Shown: in pieces, positions 1 through 13,555 of the stretch | How the letters are laid out: each line of letters starts with the position of its first letter | How positions within the stretch are numbered: position 1 is the stretch's first letter | Assembly: GCA_008931825.1 (NCBI GenBank) | Contig: QXVZ01010945.1 | Coordinates: forward strand, 62,001-126,000 | DNA: 64,000 bases | Origin: Phallusia fumigata | Taxonomy: Eukaryota; Chordata; Ascidiacea; Phlebobranchia; Ascidiidae | Reading direction: 5' to 3' | The notes under the pieces: model-generated | Database searches by the model: none | Told to the model about the DNA's origin: nothing | The model's input: the letters and a program-made list of their open reading frames with translations, nothing else | Program-made: the position numbers and the translations under genes

Positions 1-640
1 CAGCACAAGATTGTTGAAAAATTTTTATCAATGCTTTGTAAAAATTAGAAAGTGACAAGAGATTAGTTTTTAGGCCAAAGTCCATTTTTCAACAATTTCT
101 ATTGTAGATTTTTGAACGAACTTATTGAAGGTGTGAATGACTCATACGTTTGAACAAACAAAAGATGACTGATGGGTCAATATTAGTTGTCAACAAACCA
201 GTTTAAAAGTTGACTGCTTTTCTATTTACTAATGGGCCTTGGTTTAGTTTTAGCTGCTGAGTTCCCCAACATCAGAAACAGGGCACAGGTATTTGCTACA
301 AGATCATCCCTCCATTTCATACACCACAAACACAAATGAACCAATAGATATCTCAGTCTTATTGAGTGTTTGTGTCGTCAAAGTTGTATCAAAATTATGT
401 CTCAAGCTTTAGAACACTGTTATACAATCACCACAAAATCTCAAAACAATAAAAAAGTCATCCAGCACATTGGAGATAATCGCAAGAAAACTGTTTCCAA
501 AACGTTTTGAAACATTGATCATTTAACTTCAAGTTTAAAACTTGAGTTGTAATGTTTTTTTTACAATTATGATGCTGTGCAATTGGACAGCTAAGGATGC
601 AAACTCATGCATGGAAATGTTGCCATCCATATGTACGTAC

Positions 641-3600
641 TTCACTTTAGCCTTCTGAATGTTCCAGTTCTTCATGAAATGTCGAGACACCCTCGAACAT
701 TTATCCTCTGTGTTCAGCAACCACAAATCCTCATCCACTAGTGGGCGCTTGTACCCCAGGTAAATCATCCTTTCAAAACATGTTCAGTTTTAACAATTTA
801 AAAAAGTAATTCAAAAATATCTTGGTCTAAATAGTTTTAAAGCACCAGGTCTAAGTGTACGCTTAATTATCAAATGCTTCAACAATAACTCATGCCATCG
901 TTAAACTCAGGTCGTCACTATTGTAGAAATGTTTCATTAGTAAAACATGTTGGTTTTAACAACTATTTGGGCCAGTATGGTTTTGAGTTATAGACAGGTT
1001 AGTTTTTTTACATGATTTTTTAAAAGACTTTCTTCTGTTCTACACACATACTAAAGAGTACTAGACGAGATTTTAATTGAATCATAAGTCATAAAAATTA
1101 CAAAGTGATTTGAATTTACGTTTGAATGATGTATTTAATTGCATTCCATCCAGTTTAAATGCTGACTTTTTCCTATGAGAGTGTTAAAATTTACATAGTG
1201 ATTTGAGTTTGCATGTTGTACTAGTTTGGATTCCATTCAGTTTCTATCTCTTGCTTTCCACAGGCGTTAGTCAACAACCAGAGGTGATTTAATTTAAACT
1301 TACTTTGAAAACCACTCAAACATCATGCGAGACAAAAACGACGCAGCATGTTCGGGGCAGACCTTCAAATCTTTGTCCGTTCGCTGCAGCAGATCTTCAC
1401 TCGCATCATAATATGGATCCTTAAACAAATGGGAAATTTATACCAATGAAAAATTATACCAATAACATTTTCAGTTATTTGTGAAAACTAAAATACACAA
1501 ATTGCAAACTGGCTGTTTGCAGCTGCAACCCAAAACCAGTTTAATGTTTTCAACAATAATCATGACCCAACTAAATCTGAATGGAAAACAAGCGTTGTTT
1601 GAAATTACTGTTTTAGTATAGACTAGTGATTCTGAACACTGTGGTAATTACCCACAAGCAGTTAATGACAGGGTAGCCGATGGGTATCTAAACCTGTTAG
1701 ATGAAAATAGAACTGTTTTACAAAAAGAACTGAGTATGGCGGCGAAAAAAACTAAAAACCACAATGCACCTAAAAATATTTGTGTATTAGGCTAGACAGG
1801 ATGTCGATACTAATAGAATTAATTTTAGGGATATTTTTCAAATATGTCAAAAATTTATGGCAAGTGGACTGTGATTAAATAAGAAATCTGAGACATGGCA
1901 GCAAAACATGTTGCAGCATGCAGCTTGGCGTAAACACATTTAGTATGTCGAATGGATAATTGGCAGGAAACAGGAAGCCGAAAGAACGTGACGGTAGTAG
2001 TTAGCCACACACCATCGCCCTAAATTTGATCAATTAAACAAAATCTACTTTTAGGATACCACTGAGAAATTGTATCGCATGTAACATGCAATTTAAACAA
2101 TTCAAATGCATGTGAACCATAAAAATGCAATAAACAATGTCTATTTACCTAGTCTATTTTACCGATTTAATCAGTGAATTGAATAAAAGGTGAAACACTT
2201 ACGTGTGGGGGTTCCGCTGATGGTCGGTCAACCATGAAGGACATGATTAACAGAGCAATGACACAAGCATAGGAGATAAAGAAAGTGACACATCTCCATA
2301 ACTCACTGTCTGTCAACTGTGAGAATAAGTAAAACATTGAGTGCACGAAAGTTAAATGAGTTTATAGCGGGCATAAGGAAATGGACAGCAAACAATCTTA
2401 TATTATATCACATAATAAATATACAGCTCTTTTTAAGTTAACATGGTCTACAGCTCAATTAAATGAGACACAAAAGTTAAATGGATTTTTAGCAAGTATA
2501 AGAAAAATGCACCGCAACCAGTTTACAACAGGTGGGCAAATTATTAACAATAGTTGCAAAATATTAGTGAAAGTAAAATATGTTAACTTATCACAAAATC
2601 TTACACTTCCTCTCATGATTAACTCCACTTTTGTTTTGAACACCAAAGCCCATGTTACAATGTACAGTATCCAATACAGCGTAAGAAGTCCAGAAGAACG
2701 TATTCCTTTTGTCCGATCAAAGTTGGTAAAGAATGCAGCTGTGGCCTTAAAACATATCAAAATCAAAATAGAAGGCTTTCACCATATTGCCATTCCGTCA
2801 CTCAACTAGGATATATAACATGTTCATTTTATTTACAGTACATTATTTTGCGTTTTAAGCTACTTTTAAGCTCTGTTTTTAATGAAGCAACTTTTCAAGT
2901 CAGGGTATTGTGTTTCTAATATGGGAAATTACTTCAAATGAAGCAACACATGAAAGAGCACATTAATTTAAAGGTAAGAAGCTGCATGATATGACAAGGT
3001 TTACTGACCATTCCAAGCCCAACAATTATTGGTGAAATAAGAGCTGCATATGATATATCGACATTATTAATCCATTCCCACAAGCCACGTCCAAAGTCAG
3101 CCCAGGCCAGAAGCCACAAGAGAAGAGTGAAAATCTGCACAAGTTGGGAATTGTACAAAATTTCAGGCAAGTTTGTTAAGTATAAAAACGAAGTTGCGAA
3201 AAAATCACTTGAGGTATTGTTTAGCATTAGGAACTATTATTTTACCCTGTTTGTTTGTTTAATCAATCAATGATTTATTTTCTGCCAACTCAACAAAATG
3301 TTCTTAACACAATGTATTTGGGAGTTCTGCTGCAAAGGGAGATTGAATCACCACTAGGTGTTACTAGTCCTACATGCCCACTTGTTAAGATGTGAGATAA
3401 AAAAGAGAGAGACATGGAAAACAAAGTACAAACTGTAAAGCACACTTCACAAAAACAAGAGTTACGCTATATCTTTGCATATCTTCGTTTACAAACTGCC
3501 TGCCTTTATCTTCTGCATTTTTTTAGAAAAAAATTACAACTTAATTTTTCTTACCAACTTGGCAACAAACAAGCGTGACACTAGGATAGTAGTTGCATAC

Positions 3601-3924
3601 GATTTCCTGAAAGCACAGAAGTAGGGCAACCCAAATATGAGAATGTATGCCACGGGAGTCAAATCAAACACAATGTCTTCAAAACATTCACTGAATTTCG
3701 GGTTCGATGAATTGAATACAGCTGCAGGGTCCTAAACAACAAAAAAAAATTTTAAACGATGTTTAAACCATATAAAGCTGCATTAGATATTATAATAAGA
3801 TCACATAATAAATAAGTGTTTACTACGTTTTTAGAAAACCCATATTTTTGAGCAAACAGTTAGACAGTAAGCAAATAATACTTACGAAAAAGTCCTCTCC
3901 ACCACAGAACTCTTTCAAATTCAT
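641..3924 (-). CDS. ABCC1/MRP1-like ABC transporter, N-terminal part (gene runs off left edge)
   Basis: ABCC (MRP) family exporters pump organic anions and glutathione conjugates across membranes. Only the N-terminal TMD0 bundle and the start of the L0 linker are visible. Exons on the minus strand: 3886-3924 (ATG), 3555-3731, 3009-3134, 2605-2745, 2203-2316, 1304-1419 and about 641-771. All junctions are GT-AG and the frame stays open. The translation follows human MRP1 closely: SNPKFSECFEDIVFDL near residue 20, the exon ending GLGM, RTKGIRSSG after TM3, then CPEHAASFLSRMMFEW and GYKRPLVDEDLWLLN (MRP1 has FLSRITFWW and GYRQPLEGSDLWSLN). TMD0 places it with the long ABCC members (ABCC1/2/3/6-like). 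The donor of the leftmost exon is uncertain (a gtacgt after position 641). The first core transmembrane domain and the nucleotide-binding domains must lie left of the window; no further exon was recognised in 1-640. Confidence 0.88.
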
Positions 3925-6010
3925 GGCTAAGTTCTAACAACTAAACCATAAACTAAAAGAATTTCCTAAAACTTGAAAAAAAATAACTAATTTTAAAATT
4001 ACACCAAAGAAAACTTTCAACTGTTTATTTAGGTCAACGTTTTAGTAACACACTGTGGCCTGTGGGTTAGGCGAAGTTTGTTAGTTAACAGGCATTTCAT
4101 TTTTACTTGCATTGTTCTGTAGTTAATACTGAAACCTTTTCAAATGCCGATTTAGCGAAAATGGCCAAAACAATAAGAAACAACTCAATATTTTAAGTTA
4201 CTGCCACGTGTGGTTCGAATTGCGAGCAATTTATTGCACAACATCTTGAAATCTTCTCATTTTCAGCTCCATACAATGACTTAATACCGTCAATTTGCCT
4301 TTTTTGCAAAGAAACGTCTAGTAATCTTCTTTTCTGCACCGGCAAAACAAAATTTGCTGATGTCATGATCCTTCTACTGTAAAATCTTGCGACGCTTTAT
4401 AACACAATATTTGATAACTATTATGTGTCGCACTTCTTTATGCTAAAACGACGCCGATTGGACGAGGAAGAAAATGCGCTTAGTCATTGTTGAAACCACT
4501 GTGGCAAAATTGAAACATTAAATGTAAGTTTAACCATAAAGAACTATGTTTTAACCCAATTTCATTTGCTTTCTTAACTCTATCGTACTATGTGACAACG
4601 TTAGGTAAAAATCTATTCTACATGTAAGAGATAGGACGAAGTTGCTGTGTTGCAATGTGTGGCGAAATAACACCATTACATCAGACAAAAGGAATTTAGT
4701 AACTTTCTCCCAATATTCACCGACACGATTAATACAACCAGTTAACTTCCTGTTTTTCAGCAAGGCAACAATGCATAAGCTACCTTAATTGGAATGTAGG
4801 CATACAGTGTGGTTAAAATGCCAGCAAAAAGACAATAACCTTCCCTATTCCCAGCCCCGCGCACCGCCAAAAAAGGTAACAGAAGTAGGCTTATAGGATT
4901 CTCAGCTAACGAACTGTTGACATTGCCCCATATCAAGACGTTATTGATCTAATGATTCACAGTTATTTAGAAAGAGCATCCTAACTAATAAGGAATGTTA
5001 GCCTATGATTCCTTTTGTGTGACAGCCAATAAAACCGCCATGTTGTTTGGTGGCTAAAAAATGACGTTTAAATCAGTTTAGCTAATATTTATAAACTTGT
5101 TATCAAAACAAATTAAGTTGGGGTAAAGTTGCTTGGTGAAAAAAAGCATAACCAACTTTAAACAACCACAAGTCGGAAATAGCTGCGCAAAGTAACGGTT
5201 TTCGGCTTCTGCGGTTCTCACTGTTTTTCATTTGCACAAAGTAATTTGCTTATCAGTTGGGCAGGCACAGAAAAAAGGCAGAATGTACATGAGGTGTAAC
5301 ACAACAAAATGCCCGACCTGCCGCAAGCAAGGCGTCTGACCGTAGCAACGTCCGGCATTCTGTCTCTCGGGCAGTGCAAGCGGGGCTTATTTGTACCTAG
5401 TCGGGTTTTACAATTACCGCCAGGTGACGCAATCGAGTTCAAAATGTCACAAAGATATAATCACGTAGAATAATGGCCGAATCAGGGATTGGTTTCCAAA
5501 TTTCAACGAAAGACATTTACCACAGAACGTCATATGATTTCGATTGACAGCAATAAGTGCAAAGGTGACAAAAACAATTGGTAGAAACGTTTACACAAAG
5601 AGGAACAAACTACAATGAACGATGGGAAATCGGGCTCGAAAATGGCACGAAAAATACGATGTTCAGAACAAAAGTCACGGTAAATGGTTTTTGACCGCAA
5701 ACTGCAAGTTGACAAAAGTAAAGCATAGGACAATAATTAACCAACCGTTATGCACATTCCTACATGACATTGGTGTTGAAAAAACAATTGTTATCAGTCG
5801 CCACTTACAGTGAGATTGCGACGACGTATGATTAACAAATACGTAAAAGTTAAATCCAAACTTCTCAGGTCACGTCAGCCCCGAGGCAAGTCCCTGTCGA
5901 GTCGACTTAATTCACCCCAGCTCAGCGTTTCCTGAACTCTCCGCGCTCGCAACAAGTGTGGCGCTAAAAACAAACAATCGGGAGGTAGTTTCCGTCGCAA
6001 GCACACACAG
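3925..6010. other. Intergenic: 5' flank of the ABCC gene and 3' flank of claudin-like gene A
   Basis: No exon was recognised here. The ABCC initiator ATG lies at the left border and its promoter should fall just to the right of 3924. Short open frames have no family match and no convincing splice context. No TATA box or other regulatory motif stands out. Confidence 0.5.
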
Positions 6011-8401
6011 TTACGCTTTGAGGTTACGGTAGGAGGAAAACTTTTCCAGTTTCTCGTTCCTGTGCATATTCGCGTACAAAGCTCCTCCAAGAGCTGCCAC
6101 CGCATTCCCCATCACAGAAATGATAAAGGAGCATCCGAGCTGGACGGCAGAGTAGTCGGCATGGAAACGGGAAAAAGCCACATCAGCAAGAAGACCAACA
6201 CTTCCTGGAAAATAATTTGTTAATTAAGTTAATTATTGCTTGTGTTATTTTCCCGTGGTTCCAAAACTGTGCGCGCTTCGTGCTTCCGTTTTAATTTTCC
6301 AAGGACGTTGCATAAAAATTGTTATCATTACTAAAAACAACTTTGATAATAAAGCGTTTTAATTTCCTATCGCTGGTCGAAAATCCAACCAACAGTTTCA
6401 ATAACTTCGCATCAAAAATAATTTGAGACTACTACTAATCATAAAGCGATAAACACAATTCCATATCTCACATAAACGTTTGCGAAACAATGCTACCATT
6501 TGTAAAGCGACATGTATAACAATATGTTCTTTAAACACGTTGAAGAGACAATGAACAAGTACATGTATATAGCACCATAACGATCGTGACTGCTTGGTCG
6601 TTACAAAAGAACAAACTAGGAATAAACATGGTGGAAAAAACAATATCCAACAAATTTTATGTGGTCGTAAAATATCCCTATGGGCCACATACGTTTTGCG
6701 ATGTGTATAAAGTAACATATTTCCTCTTAAGCAAATATTTAACCGAGCCTTGTCAAACAAATGGGGGCTGGAAAGCGAATGAAATGTTTAACGGCCTAAT
6801 GACCATGGTTAAGTCGACAGATCGAAAATTTTTGCTTTTTCTCTATTTCCTTACCCGATGCACTGAGGATGACGTTTGCAAACTTTAATACTTTTTTGTC
6901 GCTGTGGGAGCCCACAGAAATCATACAACAGCTGACGACGTTGCTTAGCAACGAGACAACCAATAGCAAGAGGGGTAAAGACTTTGACGCTTCGGCTGTA
7001 GACAAAAGTGAACATTACAACAAATGAAAAGCTACAACAACAAAATAACAGGATTGTGGCTGACAAAAAGCTGCAGTGCCAGGTTTTGTACGGTAAAAAA
7101 CTTTGAAGCAGTTTGGTATTCATATTCACAACCCAAATTAAACATTGCTGTTTTGGAAACGAAGTGTTATGGGGCTGTGGGTTATCCCATGGGTAAACTT
7201 TGCCCAACGTTAGATATCATGTGTGCAAATACGATTTTCACTTGACCAAAAAGGAAGAAACAATCAGTGTTAGACGAATAAAAACTGTATACGATCCCTT
7301 TGGAAGTGAACTTATAATAAATGTGCGAAAGATTTGACATTATAACGAAATATCAAATTAAATTGCCAGATTTAACAATACTGTGGCTAAACTCGCATTT
7401 AAGTTGGTTAAGTATTTTCTTGTCACTCGCTCGCTTTAAACGATCCGTTGTTTGCTGAAGAAAAGGCTACTCAGTCATGGCGATGAAATAGTTAAGAACT
7501 GATGTTACCGTGGTTTGCCACAGCGGCGTCCACGTTATAACGATGGAACAGAGTGTTTTTCAATAAACGATGACGTATTTTACGTGTCGGAAACTTTTTA
7601 ACGTAGTTTGTCAGTTTACAAATTATGTTAAAATCTCAATTACTTCTCGTGCCATGTTGACGACGTCACATCTTTATGTTTCTGTGTTTAGTAGCTAATC
7701 GTTGGAATCTGTAAAGTCTGGTTTCCGCGCGCTCTCTGTCGCGCGTGTAAAGTTGCAATGCCTAACGTTGACAGGGGTCGCTTAACTTTGCTTAAAAAAA
7801 TCTTTGGAATCTGAAGTCGTAAATCATCTGTCGTGCAACGAATAACCACCTCGCGTGACAGGGATTGCTCACCTTAGGTGTTGCCTAAAAATCTTAAGTG
7901 CTCGTAAAATAAGTCCAGTGTTTAACAAGTTTTAACGACGCGTTTGGAAGAGTTGTTTAGACTTCGACGCACCAGCTATAAGAATTTAATAAAGTCGTTT
8001 ATTATTAAAGTTGCATTGGTTGATATGAAACGAAATTGACATTTATAAATCATTTACTGTGATGTGTGGGTTGTGTGTTTGTAACAAGGTTTGTTAGATC
8101 TTAACAGAATTATTGTGCGACGCTCTCGGAAAATTAAAACGACGCATAGTTTGAGAATTGCGGCATAAATCCATCAGTGTTTTGCGAGAAATCTGACCAA
8201 CGATAAAGCAACAAACATGTGACAATACTCACTGAAAAACAAAGCTTGACATTCAGGTGGATCCTCGTAACATATCCGGAAAAACCCTTGACTGAATGTT
8301 CCAGGTCGTCGAATCCATGCCGGGTTGCAAATCGACACAAGTGACGTCAACAGGGGAATCACCGAAACAATGAAGTTGCAGTGACAAAAACCTTCCTTCA
8401 T
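6011..8401 (-). CDS. Claudin-like four-transmembrane protein (gene A), complete, 167 aa
   Basis: Three exons: 8233-8401, 6855-6995 and 6011-6204 (TAA at 6011-6013), 504 nt in frame. Exon 1 gives TM1 followed by NPAW, a Gly-Phe-Phe-Arg-Ile-Cys stretch and a second Cys seven residues later. This resembles the W...G-L-x-x-x-C...C signature of the PMP22/EMP/claudin extracellular loop. Exon 2 carries TM2 and the intracellular loop; exon 3 carries TM3-TM4 and a short charged tail ending RNLKA. A second in-frame ATG lies at 8419. The ATG at 8401 was chosen because it gives an exon of exactly 169 nt and a 29-residue lead identical in length to paralogue B. Claudin-superfamily proteins form paracellular junctions or act as tetraspan adaptors; the specific role here is unknown. 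Family placement rests on topology and the loop pattern, so it is less certain than the gene structure. Confidence 0.72.
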
Positions 8402-8520
8402 TTTGTTGCGACAAATCATGTGTTATGTGCAGTTTTAATTTGGCTGCATCAAACAGGTTGACGTTATGTAACTAACGTTATTTAGGTTCACACGGTTTTA
8501 AAGATTAAACACTTAATTAA

Positions 8521-8624
8521 AACACATAACTCCAAAGAACTTGTATATAGTCGCACTGACGATGACAACGCCAATTGTTGAAACGTATGATTACAATGTA
8601 TTCCCTCTGACAGTTATGTTTTTG
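8521..8624. mobile_element. Foldback element family B, copy 1 (internally deleted)
   Basis: Left arm reads CATAACTCCAAAGAACTTG and the right arm ends TGACAGTTATGTTTTTG, its approximate reverse complement. Between them lies CACTGACGATGACAACG with GTTGAAACGTATG following, the internal core shared with the other family B copies. It resembles a MITE-type non-autonomous DNA element. Confidence 0.7.
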
Positions 8625-11155
8625 AATAAACGTTGTTTACACACTTATTTACAACGTTACAGTCTTGTCGCCCTACATCCGTGTTCTTCAATCAAACAGT
8701 TTGTAAAAAGCACTTCAATATACTTTCTTACTAAAAACATTTCTTCTACAAAAAACACTAAACCTGTTAATGCTGTGGTGCAAAAATTTGGCCAAAACTG
8801 GCACGATGCAATTCTTGTTGCCTTAAACCAGCAGCCTTGCATCTTACAACGCATAAATGTATTACAAAAAACCCTAAAGCACTTTCATACTAAAGCTTTT
8901 TTTGCAAATAACACCATAAAAGTGAAAAAATACTTTGGTACGTAATCTTTTCGACGAAGCTGTCAAGATACTACACAAGCCAAACACTGACAGAAACAGT
9001 TGCATCACATGACAAACATAAATGAACCAACCGGTTGACAATTCGTCTAACAAGTCAAATAACACGCGCAACAAACAAACGAGTCATTCTGACAACCGGC
9101 AACAGAACAATTAAACTGAACACCAGCTATTATCCGCCCTTCGCCCGCCGCTAAGTTCAGGCAAGCTTGTCATCCGCCAATTGCGCTTCGGGCAAAGTTC
9201 TCTGCAACAACTCAAGATACCTTCCCAGCAGCTTAAGTGATCAAGGTCACCACCAAGGTCGACTGAACAACTACCACCGCGCACTGACGAAATAAATGCG
9301 GAAATAAGCTCTCGCAAAGCGGAACATATCCCGTTTTTCGGCAGTTTTATCTCAAGCTAGAGAAATAACGTTCTCAATTTTGCAACTGCATAAACCCGCC
9401 ACCCCGCAAACGATGTTCTCAACTTATACCGTTTTCTTTATTACATTGAATACATATTCAATTCCCGCATTACATTGGGTCCCTAATTCCCTTGGCATTC
9501 TATAACATAATATAACTTCGCACGAAATTTCTCAAACGTATTGTTGTATTGCTGCTGTTCTGCACGGGGTTATGATACGATTTGGTTCAACAGGTGAGAC
9601 TTCAAAAAGGTGGTTGGTTACTTACACATAATTTACCTATCCTGGGTTAAACAAACCAACTTTTAGTGACCAACTTGGCTAGACACGGCAATGAGGTCTC
9701 ATACTTACAGAATTTTGAAAACTGTTGACTTGCGAACCAAGCTGCGCAACCTTACACTAAATGGCTTTACGCCGAGGTCTAAGGCCGTCACATTACGACT
9801 AATGAATCGCAATGATAAGATAATTACAAACACAGGGAAGCAAAATAAAAACACCCGGCTTTAATTACCAGCTTCCTACGTCGTCTCAATACACAGCGTT
9901 TTAACGCCGCCCGTTTTCCGACGGATCAGGAATCTTGTCGCGAATTTGTCTCATCTCACGCCGACATCACATTAAGCTCGCCACATTTAAAGCTTCTGTG
10001 AAGTGCTACAATAACTTGCAGCGTGAGAAAACAACGGTTTAGTTTCCTCATTGCGCAACATATGCTCATAACTTCGCTACCGCTAGTTTTACTTTGGCCG
10101 AATTCAAAAGATATTTGATTTTTGTTAAAAGGCAAACAGAGTGTTGTAAAAAACCTTACAATGACAAGGTGGGCGAACACTTTGGGAATGGATCGTAAAA
10201 TTTTCTGTTCTATAATTTAGTTGTTTAAATTTTCTGTTATAATTGCTACGTTTCCTTTTAACAAACTACAAATAAAGCAGTTTGAAAATTATTGCTCTGT
10301 TTACATCTATAAGCCTAAATAGGTTGGCACAACAGTAAGTGTAGATAATTTGACAAACAAATACTTGTACAGTATATTTGCGAGTATTTCTGCTTATTCT
10401 CAACTGCAGAAACGCACACAGCATCTGTAACCGCAAGTTCTCCCAGTAATATATACAAATGTGCAGGTAGGCGCTCTACAGCTCGCACAGATATAATGAA
10501 TAAATTCGTCACAGTTTCCTTGTTGCTATCAAAATTTTAAAGTTTTAGGCCATTTGTTCGCAGTTGACCGCGCGAAAAACAGAAAAACACCTTCAACAAA
10601 CACCTCGCGATGATTGATTTGTGTATTTCTGGAACGCTGCTGCTGGTCTCAAACAAAGTAGGCAAACAACAATGTCCAGGTAATGAAATGTTTCACAGCA
10701 GTTTGTCAACCAGTCCAGCAGACTGTCAAACCGGCGGCGCTTGAAATTGTTTTTGGCGGCCCGCAATATAATTAAGTTCGTAAAGAGATTATTTTAAATT
10801 TTCTAACGTTTTCGTTCATAATCTCATGTTTGTTCGACATCAAAATAAACTAAAATTCTACCAGTTACACTTGATTGTTTTTTTCGGTAAAAACGTTTGT
10901 GGCTCGTAATAACTGTCGTAACATAAAAGTGTCTCGAAACACTTACTACCTAGTTCAGTGTGTGTGATTATTTTGAACGGAAACGGAAAGCCAGTACGTT
11001 GCAAATTGATAAATAACAATCAGTAAAATACACAAACCAACAACAAATGCTATGTGCATGTTTTACATTTGCTTATCATCAGAAAGGCAGACATAAAAAC
11101 AACCAACAATCGCGTTTGCAAATATAACTGCTACTTCTAACATCAAGGACGGTTA

Positions 11156-11293
11156 AGCTGCAGCGCGTCTAACCCAGATCGTGTTAACTTTTTCAACTTA
11201 CATAACGTCTCAACATTGCGCAGTTATTTCCGGCTTGGTGATTGTTTAGTGCCATTGTGTCGCCGCGATTTTATTTACTAAGCGAAATAAACT
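11156..11293 (+). mobile_element. Family C interspersed repeat, copy 1
   Basis: Begins near AGCTGCAGCGCGT, passes through GCGCAGTTATTTCCGGC and TTGTGTCGCC, and ends AAGCGAAATAAACT. The same order of blocks recurs at 24297-24452 and, inverted, at 50565-50700. No coding capacity; possibly a MITE or the 3' end of a longer element. Confidence 0.65.
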
Positions 11294-11313
11294 TTGATGA
11301 AAGAGTATCTTCA

Positions 11314-11388
11314 TCAGAGAGCTTGTATATATTGAATACATTGTATTGCAACCGTTTCAACAATTCTTGCTGTCATCATCATTGCATG
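11314..11388 (+). mobile_element. Foldback element family B, copy 2 (left half)
   Basis: Contains AGAGAGCTTGTATATATTG, then CAACCGTTTCAACAATTC and TGTCATCATCATTGCA. This matches one arm and the core of the intact copy at 33384-33532. It lies about 20 bp from the end of a family C repeat, so one element probably inserted beside the other. Confidence 0.65.
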
Positions 11389-11998
11389 AAAGAATGTCAA
11401 GTCATTTGTCAGGAGGATGAACCACTGCCAACCTTTCCATCCCGACAAATCTCACTTTTGTAACTCAACAGTCGCATCGCCACACCGCAAAAGTTTCTAT
11501 TCAAGTTCATCTGACCTTCACCAGACACAATAATATGGGCCCGAACCCAAACAAAGTTATGGAATATTTAAAACCCTTCATACACGGTTGGTTGACGACC
11601 ACGGGATACGCCAATAGTCTGAAGAAGGCGGCGTCCCACCCAAAGTGAATCCGAGCATGCGTTAGCGCCAAATGTTTTGTTAAACTCGCCACGGTTGAAG
11701 GTAAAATGTTCTGATTTCAATTATTCGTTTCTTGCTTCAAGGTCAATAACACATCAAGTTAAGGTCAAACTTATACGCGCCCAAAATCAAACAATGTAAG
11801 TATTCTCTCCGTTTGTGTCTGTTTTTATTTTCCAGTTTATATTACACCCCTGCTTTCCACGTGATACGCTTCAAAACAATACCCTAAGCCGGTAGCACTG
11901 AAGCTTTCTATGTGACGAATCTCCGTTCTATCATGGTAATGCTTCCTGAACCTGGTTGGCCATGAAAAGCGCAACATTGGGGCCGTTTTACGCTTCGC

Positions 11999-12168
11999 AC
12001 AACTGAAGTGGAATATATTCTTGATGAGAAGATACAAGTCAGTACTTGTGTGTAAAACATTTCTATGTTACCTGATGATGACAACAGCGTTCTTTCGAAA
12101 AGTAGAAAATGTTTTGCACACAAGTACTGGTTTGTATCTTGTTAAGATTTTTGAAAACTGTGAGTTGT
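11999..12168. mobile_element. Foldback element family A, near-complete palindromic copy
   Basis: About 170 bp. The left arm runs from ACAACTGAAG through AAGATACAAGTCAGTACTTG and TGTGTAAAACATTTCTA. The right arm is its reverse complement: TAGAAAATGTTTTGCACAC, AAGTACTGGTTTGTATCTT, then TTTTGAAAACTGTGAGTTGT. The centre contains CCTGATGATGACAACAGCG and TCGAAAAG. Other copies sit at 15140-15310, 15681-15800, 17025-17190 and 47266-47395. Confidence 0.8.
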
Positions 12169-13555
12169 CTACCTAACTATTTTTCTCCATCTTGTTTGTT
12201 TAAGACGAGGAAAAATCAATGCTTGCGACAGTACAGGTACATTGACCATGAAACTAGCGGGTTTAAATAACTGCCTACCCCACATTTTGCTGTCGCAAAT
12301 CTTCCTGGACGGCACAGGTAACATACACAATTAGTTGATATACAACACATTAGAACAGACAGATAAGAGGAGCTGGATATCATTTTTTTCTTCAAAGTAC
12401 TTAACCCAATATTAATTGTATTTCTTTATCAAAAGTAGTAAATATCATTGTAATAACAAGCTGGTAAGAGTATAAATTATGGCTTAACAATGAAAAAGTG
12501 AGGTTACCTTACAAAAATGTCGTTTATTCAGTCAAATTTATGTTTGTCAAATCAATTATTTATTCAGTCAAATTATAAAAATATGTTTGGCTTCGTAATT
12601 CCAAATTAGCATAAACCGACCAACCAAAGAACCGTACAATGCTTAGATCTGTAGGCTACAAGTAGCGACCAGTGAAGGCAAACAAAGCAAACAAAATAAA
12701 ACTTTACAGGCGAGTTTCGTTGCAAACGTCGGCTTGACAATTTTACAAGTGATCTTCCTCCGATAAATCCCATCCTGCAAAAAAGTTTATTTAAAAGCAA
12801 TGGAAATAGAAAATTAGTTTGAAGCAACGAAGTCAGCGTCTCAGAATAAACGAAAACTCGGTGCCAAAAGAAAAGGTGAATTCCGTGCTTCTCAAACTGG
12901 GCGCCGTTCAAGTTTTCCAAGGGCGTCGCACAATAATTCCGTTTAGTAGCTAAACTTATTTTGTATCAGTAAATACAATCTTAATGATAAGCTTTACTAA
13001 AATCATATCGCGGTATACGTCGAAAGTCCAACTAACCTTTCCAATGGCGCCGCATCGCAAAAGGTTTGAAAAACACGTGACTACAAATACTTTATCGTAT
13101 TTTTCCGCAACCGTTCGTATGAAACAATCAGCGCAACAAACTATTTTTCATGAAAAGAGGAATCAAAAGGTATTTGTACTGTGTAAAAATATAATATTTA
13201 AAGGATGCAAGCTATTGGCCTTCAATCGTATTGCCTGTACTGCTGGGGTTCTGGTACAGTGAATTACTTCAACGTTGCGGAACTCATACCTACCAGACAC
13301 GTGGGAGAGCGTCAAAATAAGAATGTGAACAAAGAGAAGCAAGAGGTTTATGGGACTTAGCCATGACTTTTAACTGGGTTTAATAGGAATAATGTCCTAA
13401 TATGGGGCGTATTTTACGCGATGTTGTGTACAACTGCATCACGGAGTTGATTTGTAGAATCATAATTAAAAGCAGAGTACGAAATAAAACCAACAGCGCA
13501 AGAGTTCGTTCAACACTCACCAATATCGAAAAGTTATGACGATAAATTATCCAAG

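Larger units (their letters stand above)
8402..13555. repeat. Intergenic stretch with scattered repeats; no gene recognised
   Basis: About 5 kb between the two claudin-like genes. It holds foldback element B1 (8521-8624), a family C element (11156-11293) abutting half of a family B element (11314-11388), and a complete palindromic family A element (11999-12168). Short open frames on both strands show no family resemblance and no coherent splice pattern. The promoter of gene A should lie just right of 8419. Confidence 0.5.

Noticed and set aside
2381-2809. 142-codon open frame on the plus strand
   Set aside because: It is antisense to the ABCC exon 2605-2745, which has a clear MRP1 match and proper splice sites.
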